Shown piece after piece: positions 30,844 through 34,937 of a stretch of 34,937 bases of DNA (positions within the stretch are counted from its first letter, which is position 1; each line of letters opens with the position of its first letter). Source of the stretch: Streptococcus mitis 17/34 (GTDB lineage Bacteria; Bacillota; Bacilli; Lactobacillales; Streptococcaceae); assembly GCA_000430305.1 (NCBI GenBank), contig ASZZ01000017.1:1-34937 (forward strand), written 5' to 3'. The position numbers were made by a program, and so were the translations under genes. The notes under the pieces are model-generated. The model saw only the letters and a program-made list of their open reading frames with translations, did not search any database and had not been told where the DNA came from.

Positions 30844-32019
30844 ATGTTAGATTTGAAAGAATACGGTATCGTCATGTGGCCGGAGGAGAAGATTAGTTCT
30901 TTCCGTGAGAAACTTCTCGCTTGGTATGATGAAAACAAACGAGATTTACCTTGGCGTAGAAGTAAAAATCCTTATCATATCTGGGTATCTGAAATCATGC
31001 TCCAACAGACCAGGGTGGATACAGTTATCCCATACTACGAACGATTCTTGGACTGGTTTCCAACAGTGGAAAGTTTGGCAACTGCGTCTGAAGAGCGTTT
31101 GTTGAAGGCTTGGGAGGGACTGGGATATTATTCTCGAGTACGCAATATGCAGGCTGCGGCCCAGCAGATTATGGATGACTTTGGGGGTCAATTTCCAAAT
31201 ACCTATGAAGGAATTTCCAGTTTGAAAGGAATTGGCCCTTACACAGCAGGAGCCATTTCTAGTATTGCTTTTAACTTGCCTGAGCCAGCGGTCGATGGCA
31301 ATGTCATGCGTGTTTTGGCGCGTCTATTTGAAGTCAACCACGATATTGGCATTCCAAGTAATCGTAAAATTTTTCAGGCAATGATGGAAATCTTGATTGA
31401 TCCGGATCGTCCTGGCGACTTTAATCAAGCTTTGATGGACTTAGGGTCTGATATTGAGGCTCCTGTAAATCCTAGGCCAGAAGAAAGTCCAGTGAAGGAC
31501 TTTAGTGCAGCATATCAGAATGGAAGCATGGACCATTATCCAATTAAGGCTCCAAAGAAAAAGCCAGTTCCCATTTATCTAAAAGCCTTAGTTGTGAAAA
31601 ATGCTCAGGGGCAATTTTTACTTGAAAAAAATGAGAGTGAAAAGTTGTTGGCAGGATTTTGGCATTTTCCCTTGATAGAAGTAGATGAGTTTTCGCAAGA
31701 AGAGCAGTTTGACCTCTTTCATCAGGTTGCAGAAGAAAGTGTAAACTTTGGCCCTAGTCCAGAGGAGAGTTTCCAGCAGGACTATGACCTAGATGTTGAT
31801 TGGCTTGATGGTTATTTTGAGACTGTCAAGCATGTCTTTAGCCATCGTAAATGGCATGTTCAAATTCTAGCAGGTCAGGTGAGTGATTTCCATGATTTTT
31901 CAGATAGGGAAGTTCGCTGGCTTTCACCAGAAGAGTTTAAGAATTACCCACTTGCCAAACCCCAACAAAAAATCTGGCAGGCTTATGCAAAAGCCAACTT
32001 ATACAGTAGCAAAGAATAG
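30844..32019 (+). CDS. mutY: Adenine DNA glycosylase MutY lacking the iron-sulfur cluster
   Basis: This 391-residue enzyme removes adenine mispaired with 8-oxoguanine. Catalytic residues are present: E50 in VSEIMLQQT and D151 in [13 protein letters not shown]. The helix-hairpin-helix is [10 protein letters not shown] (128-137). The C-terminal NUDIX-like domain (about 240-391) for 8-oxoG recognition includes [10 protein letters not shown]. The positions of the 4Fe-4S cysteines (C-x6-C-x2-C-x5-C) hold E205, P212, S215 and S221 with spacing preserved, so no cluster can form; clusterless MutY has been described in some lactic acid bacteria. The first ATG coincides with the predicted start of transcription. 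A second in-frame ATG at codon 11 (30874) would also give a complete enzyme. Confidence 0.95.
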   Translation: MLDLKEYGIVMWPEEKISSFREKLLAWYDENKRDLPWRRSKNPYHIWVSEIMLQQTRVDTVIPYYERFLDWFPTVESLATASEERLLKAWEGLGYYSRVRNMQAAAQQIMDDFGGQFPNTYEGISSLKGIGPYTAGAISSIAFNLPEPAVDGNVMRVLARLFEVNHDIGIPSNRKIFQAMMEILIDPDRPGDFNQALMDLGSDIEAPVNPRPEESPVKDFSAAYQNGSMDHYPIKAPKKKPVPIYLKALVVKNAQGQFLLEKNESEKLLAGFWHFPLIEVDEFSQEEQFDLFHQVAEESVNFGPSPEESFQQDYDLDVDWLDGYFETVKHVFSHRKWHVQILAGQVSDFHDFSDREVRWLSPEEFKNYPLAKPQQKIWQAYAKANLYSSKE

Positions 32020-32044
32020 CTATTGTGTGTTCTTGTTATTTTTT

Positions 32045-32053
32045 TGGTATAAT
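32045..32053 (+). promoter_or_regulatory. Promoter of vicRKX (extended -10)
   Basis: TGG-TATAAT at 32045-32053, after a T-rich tract, 22 nt before the vicR ATG. Confidence 0.7.
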
Positions 32054-32074
32054 AGTAGAGAAAAAGGTGAACAA

Positions 32075-32782
32075 ATGAAAAAAATATTAATTGTAGATGA
32101 TGAAAAACCAATCTCGGATATTATCAAGTTTAATATGACCAAGGAAGGTTACGAAGTTGTAACTGCTTTTAACGGTCGTGAAGCGCTAGAACAATTTGAA
32201 GCAGAGCAGCCAGATATTATTATTCTGGATTTGATGCTTCCAGAAATTGATGGTTTAGAAGTTGCGAAGACTATTCGCAAGACAAGTAGTGTGCCTATTA
32301 TTATGCTGTCAGCGAAAGATAGCGAATTTGATAAGGTTATCGGTTTAGAGCTGGGAGCGGATGACTATGTAACCAAACCCTTCTCAAATCGTGAGTTGCA
32401 GGCGCGTGTCAAAGCTCTTCTTCGTCGTACAGACTTGGTTTCTGTAGATAATCAAGAATCTGATGAAAAGAAAACTCAACCCTTGCAAATTGGGGACTTG
32501 GAGATTGTGCCAGATGCTTATGTAGCTAAAAAATACGGTGAAGAACTAGACTTAACCCACCGTGAATTTGAGCTTTTGTACCACTTAGCCTCTCATATCG
32601 GTCAAGTAATTACGCGTGAACACTTGCTTGAAACGGTCTGGGGGTATGATTATTTCGGAGATGTTCGAACTGTTGACGTAACAATCAGACGTTTGCGTGA
32701 GAAGATTGAAGATACACCAAGTCGTCCTGAGTATATTCTAACACGTCGTGGTGTTGGTTATTATATGAGAAATAATGATTAA
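32075..32782 (+). CDS. vicR: Essential response regulator VicR (WalR, YycF)
   Basis: This 235-residue OmpR-family response regulator controls cell-wall hydrolases such as PcsB in streptococci. The receiver domain (1-118) starts [12 protein letters not shown] and has phosphoacceptor D52 in ILDLMLP, then [26 protein letters not shown] with the conserved lysine. The winged-helix DNA-binding domain (about 135-233) has [44 protein letters not shown] choose the ATG at 32075 with AAAGGTG upstream. The frame stays open 64 codons further upstream into mutY, but that extension has no family similarity and would lie before the promoter. It overlaps vicK by 8 nt. Confidence 0.97.
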   Translation: MKKILIVDDEKPISDIIKFNMTKEGYEVVTAFNGREALEQFEAEQPDIIILDLMLPEIDGLEVAKTIRKTSSVPIIMLSAKDSEFDKVIGLELGADDYVTKPFSNRELQARVKALLRRTDLVSVDNQESDEKKTQPLQIGDLEIVPDAYVAKKYGEELDLTHREFELLYHLASHIGQVITREHLLETVWGYDYFGDVRTVDVTIRRLREKIEDTPSRPEYILTRRGVGYYMRNND

Positions 32783-34124
32783 ACTAATTAAAGACACAGT
32801 TTTAACCAGTGATTTTATCTTTATCCTCATTCTACTTGGCTTTATTTTAGTCGTGACCTTGCTCTTGCTAGAAAATCGTCGGGATAATATTCGGCTGAAG
32901 CAAATCAATCAAAAGGTAAAAGACCTGATTGCAGGAGATTATTCTCAGGTATTGGATATGCAGGGAAGCTCTGAAATCACTAATATTACCAATAATCTCA
33001 ATGATTTATCAGAAGTAATTCGCTTGACTCAAGAAAATCTGGAACAAGAGAGTAAACGGTTACACAGTATCCTCTCTTACATGACGGATGGAGTTCTTGC
33101 GACTAATCGTCGTGGGAAGATTACCATGATTAATGACACGGCTAAGAAACAGTTAGGTGTTCAGAAAGAAGATGTTCTCAACAAAAGTATTCTAGAGTTG
33201 CTTAAGATTGAAGGTGAGTATGAACTTCGTGATTTGATTACCCAAATTCCTGAGCTCATCATTGATTCTCAGGATGATAATGGTGAGTATCTGAGCCTTC
33301 GTGTCCGCTTTGCTTTAATTCGTCGAGAGTCTGGCTTTATTTCGGGTCTGGTTGCTGTTTTGCATGATACGACGGAGCAGGAGAAGGAAGAACGTGAGCG
33401 GAGACTCTTTGTTTCCAATGTTAGTCATGAGTTACGGACGCCTCTGACTAGTGTAAAATCCTATCTTGAAGCCTTGGATGAGGGAGCCTTGTCAGAACCT
33501 GTTGCACCAGACTTTATCAAGGTGTCTCTAGACGAAACCAACCGTATGATGAGGATGGTGACAGACCTTCTTCATCTTTCACGGATTGATAATACAACCA
33601 GTCATCTAGATGTGGAACTGATTAACTTCACTGCCTTTATTACCTTTATTCTTAACCGTTTTGATAAGATGAGGGGACCAGATGAAGAGAAAAAATATGA
33701 TCTGGTTAGAGATTATCCCATTACTTCAGTCTGGATAGAGATTGATACAGATAAAATGACACAGGTGATTGATAATATTCTCAACAATGCCATCAAGTAT
33801 TCTCCAGATGGTGGGAAAATCACAGTGACTATGAAGACAACTGATGATCAGATGATTTTATCGATCTCAGACCAAGGCTTGGGTATTCCTAAGCAGGATT
33901 TACCTCGTATCTTTGACCGTTTCTATCGCGTTGACCGTGCTAGAAGTCGTGCCCAAGGTGGTACGGGTCTGGGGCTGGCTATTGCCAAAGAAATTATTAA
34001 ACAACATAAGGGCTTTATTTGGGCCAAGAGTGAATACGGTAAGGGATCAACCTTCACCATTGTGCTCCCTTATGATAAGGATGCAGTGAAAGAAGAAGTA
34101 TGGGAGGATGAAGTAGAGGACTAG
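32775..34124 (+). CDS. vicK: Sensor histidine kinase VicK (WalK, YycG)
   Basis: This 449-residue membrane kinase/phosphatase is the partner of VicR. Unlike WalK of bacilli it has a single N-terminal transmembrane helix (about 12-31) and essentially no extracellular domain, as is typical for streptococci. HAMP follows (about 33-85), then a PAS domain (about 95-200, [21 protein letters not shown]). The HisKA domain has H218 in [17 protein letters not shown]. The HATPase domain has the N box [18 protein letters not shown], the F box [13 protein letters not shown] and [13 protein letters not shown]. Signals are thought to be intracellular (PAS) or via membrane partners. It overlaps vicR by 8 nt and lies 1 nt before vicX, so the three genes are translationally linked. 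Confidence 0.97.
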   Translation: MIKLIKDTVLTSDFIFILILLGFILVVTLLLLENRRDNIRLKQINQKVKDLIAGDYSQVLDMQGSSEITNITNNLNDLSEVIRLTQENLEQESKRLHSILSYMTDGVLATNRRGKITMINDTAKKQLGVQKEDVLNKSILELLKIEGEYELRDLITQIPELIIDSQDDNGEYLSLRVRFALIRRESGFISGLVAVLHDTTEQEKEERERRLFVSNVSHELRTPLTSVKSYLEALDEGALSEPVAPDFIKVSLDETNRMMRMVTDLLHLSRIDNTTSHLDVELINFTAFITFILNRFDKMRGPDEEKKYDLVRDYPITSVWIEIDTDKMTQVIDNILNNAIKYSPDGGKITVTMKTTDDQMILSISDQGLGIPKQDLPRIFDRFYRVDRARSRAQGGTGLGLAIAKEIIKQHKGFIWAKSEYGKGSTFTIVLPYDKDAVKEEVWEDEVED

Positions 34125-34125
34125 A

Positions 34126-34935
34126 ATGAGTGAAACAGGCTTTAAATACAGTATTTTAGCGTCGGGTTCCAGTGGAAATTCTTTTTATCTGGAAACCCCA
34201 AAAAAGAAGCTTTTAGTGGATGCAGGTTTGTCTGGTAAGAAAATTACCAGCCTACTTGCTGAAATCAACCGCAAACCAGAAGACCTAGATGCCATATTGA
34301 TTACCCATGAGCATTCTGACCATATTCATGGAGTAGGTGTTTTAGCTCGCAAGTATGGTATGGATTTGTATGCCAATGAAAAAACTTGGCAAGCTATGGA
34401 AAATAGTAAATATCTTGGCAAGGTGGATTCTTCGCAAAAGCACATCTTTGAGATGGGAAAAACCAAAACTTTTGGAGATATTGATATTGAGAGTTTTGGT
34501 GTAAGCCATGATGCAGTCGCACCGCAGTTCTATCGCTTTATGAAGGATGATAAGAGTTTTGTCATGCTGACTGATACAGGTTATGTTAGCGACCGTATGG
34601 CAGGAATTGTCGAAAATGCGGATGGCTATCTCATTGAGTCCAATCACGATGTAGAGATTTTGCGAGCAGGTTCTTACGCTTGGCGACTCAAACAACGAAT
34701 TCTATCGGATCTGGGGCACCTTTCTAACGAAGATGGTGCTGAAGCTATGATTAGGACGCTAGGAAATCGCACTAAGAAAATCTACCTAGGACATTTGTCC
34801 AAGGAGAATAATATCAAGGAGCTAGCTCACATGACCATGGTCAACCAGCTAGCACAAGCTGATCTGGGAGTTGGAGTAGACTTTAAGGTTTATGATACCT
34901 CACCAGATACCGCAACACCATTAACAGAGATATAA
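34126..34935 (+). CDS. vicX: VicX (YycJ) metallo-beta-lactamase-fold hydrolase
   Basis: This 269-residue cytoplasmic MBL-fold protein of the YycJ family is complete, ending 2 nt before the window edge. The metal-binding motif ITHEHSDHIHG (about 58-68; HxHxDH) is intact, and later ligands appear in MLTDTGYV (about 148-155) and a terminal LGHLSKEN. N-terminal SGSSGNSFYLE is typical of the family. YycJ proteins are reported to act as nucleases with a link to mismatch repair in bacilli, and VicX modulates virulence and the Vic system in streptococci; the exact activity here is inferred. It is third in the vicRKX operon. Confidence 0.95.
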   Translation: MSETGFKYSILASGSSGNSFYLETPKKKLLVDAGLSGKKITSLLAEINRKPEDLDAILITHEHSDHIHGVGVLARKYGMDLYANEKTWQAMENSKYLGKVDSSQKHIFEMGKTKTFGDIDIESFGVSHDAVAPQFYRFMKDDKSFVMLTDTGYVSDRMAGIVENADGYLIESNHDVEILRAGSYAWRLKQRILSDLGHLSNEDGAEAMIRTLGNRTKKIYLGHLSKENNIKELAHMTMVNQLAQADLGVGVDFKVYDTSPDTATPLTEI

Positions 34936-34937
34936 AA

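Noticed and set aside
31883-32074. Upstream extension of the vicR reading frame by 64 codons
   Set aside because: The extension overlaps mutY, lies mostly before the promoter and lacks receiver-domain similarity; [10 protein letters not shown] at 32075 is the natural start.

Overview
The window is AT-rich, Gram-positive chromosomal DNA from a mitis-group Streptococcus. Protein sequences and gene neighbourhoods are close to S. pneumoniae: VicRKX, paired histidine-triad proteins, AdcAII, the CcdA/Etrx2 pair, BOX and RUP repeats, and AdcR-type operators. Blocks that I remember as far apart in pneumococcal reference genomes are adjacent here, the two Pht proteins are longer than their pneumococcal counterparts, and an NRAMP transporter is present. 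I therefore favour S. mitis, S. pseudopneumoniae or a close relative over typical S. pneumoniae. The species call is inference; no database was searched.

Layout. 1-4.2 kb: a four-gene cell-wall/housekeeping operon (MurA-type enolpyruvyl transferase, GNAT acetyltransferase, HTH-DRTGG-CBS regulator, methionine aminopeptidase). 4.2-5.7 kb: a RUP repeat, then the extracellular thioredoxin module ccdA-etrx2. 5.8-7.2 kb: an APC amino-acid permease broken by one frameshift at a slippery T-run, followed by a BOX element. 7.5-15.2 kb: the zinc block, adcAII-phtD-like and phtE-like, with tandem AdcR operators at both promoters. 15.6-17.6 kb (minus): an ABC-F ATPase behind a long leader with micro-ORFs and two intrinsic terminators. 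17.7-25.2 kb: yceD-nth, then pyrR-pyrB-carA-carB with a classical PyrR attenuator and further PyrR-box-like hairpins before carA and carB. 25.4-26.7 kb: mntH, followed by a 130-bp inverted-repeat element and a second RUP. 27.2-30.5 kb: ribF, a YitT-type membrane protein (minus), a DegV protein and HU. 30.8-34.9 kb: mutY and the essential vicR-vicK-vicX operon.

How the parts fit. The zinc block is one regulon: AdcAII is a surface zinc-binding lipoprotein, Pht proteins are surface zinc scavengers, and both transcription units carry AdcR-like palindromes over their start sites. The pyrimidine genes appear to be under RNA-level PyrR control at several points rather than one. The ABC-F leader looks like ribosome-mediated attenuation, which would let drug-stalled ribosomes switch on a ribosome-protection ATPase. 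MutY has lost all four, and Nth two of four, iron-sulfur cysteines, so both base-excision glycosylases in this window appear to work without an intact 4Fe-4S cluster. ribF and mutY each have an extended -10 box placed so that transcription should begin at the start codon, which suggests leaderless mRNAs.

The observations I rate highest are the ABC-F attenuator, the PyrR-like hairpins around carA/carB (including a 50-nt direct repeat), the exactly phased AdcR operators, and the enlarged Pht proteins.
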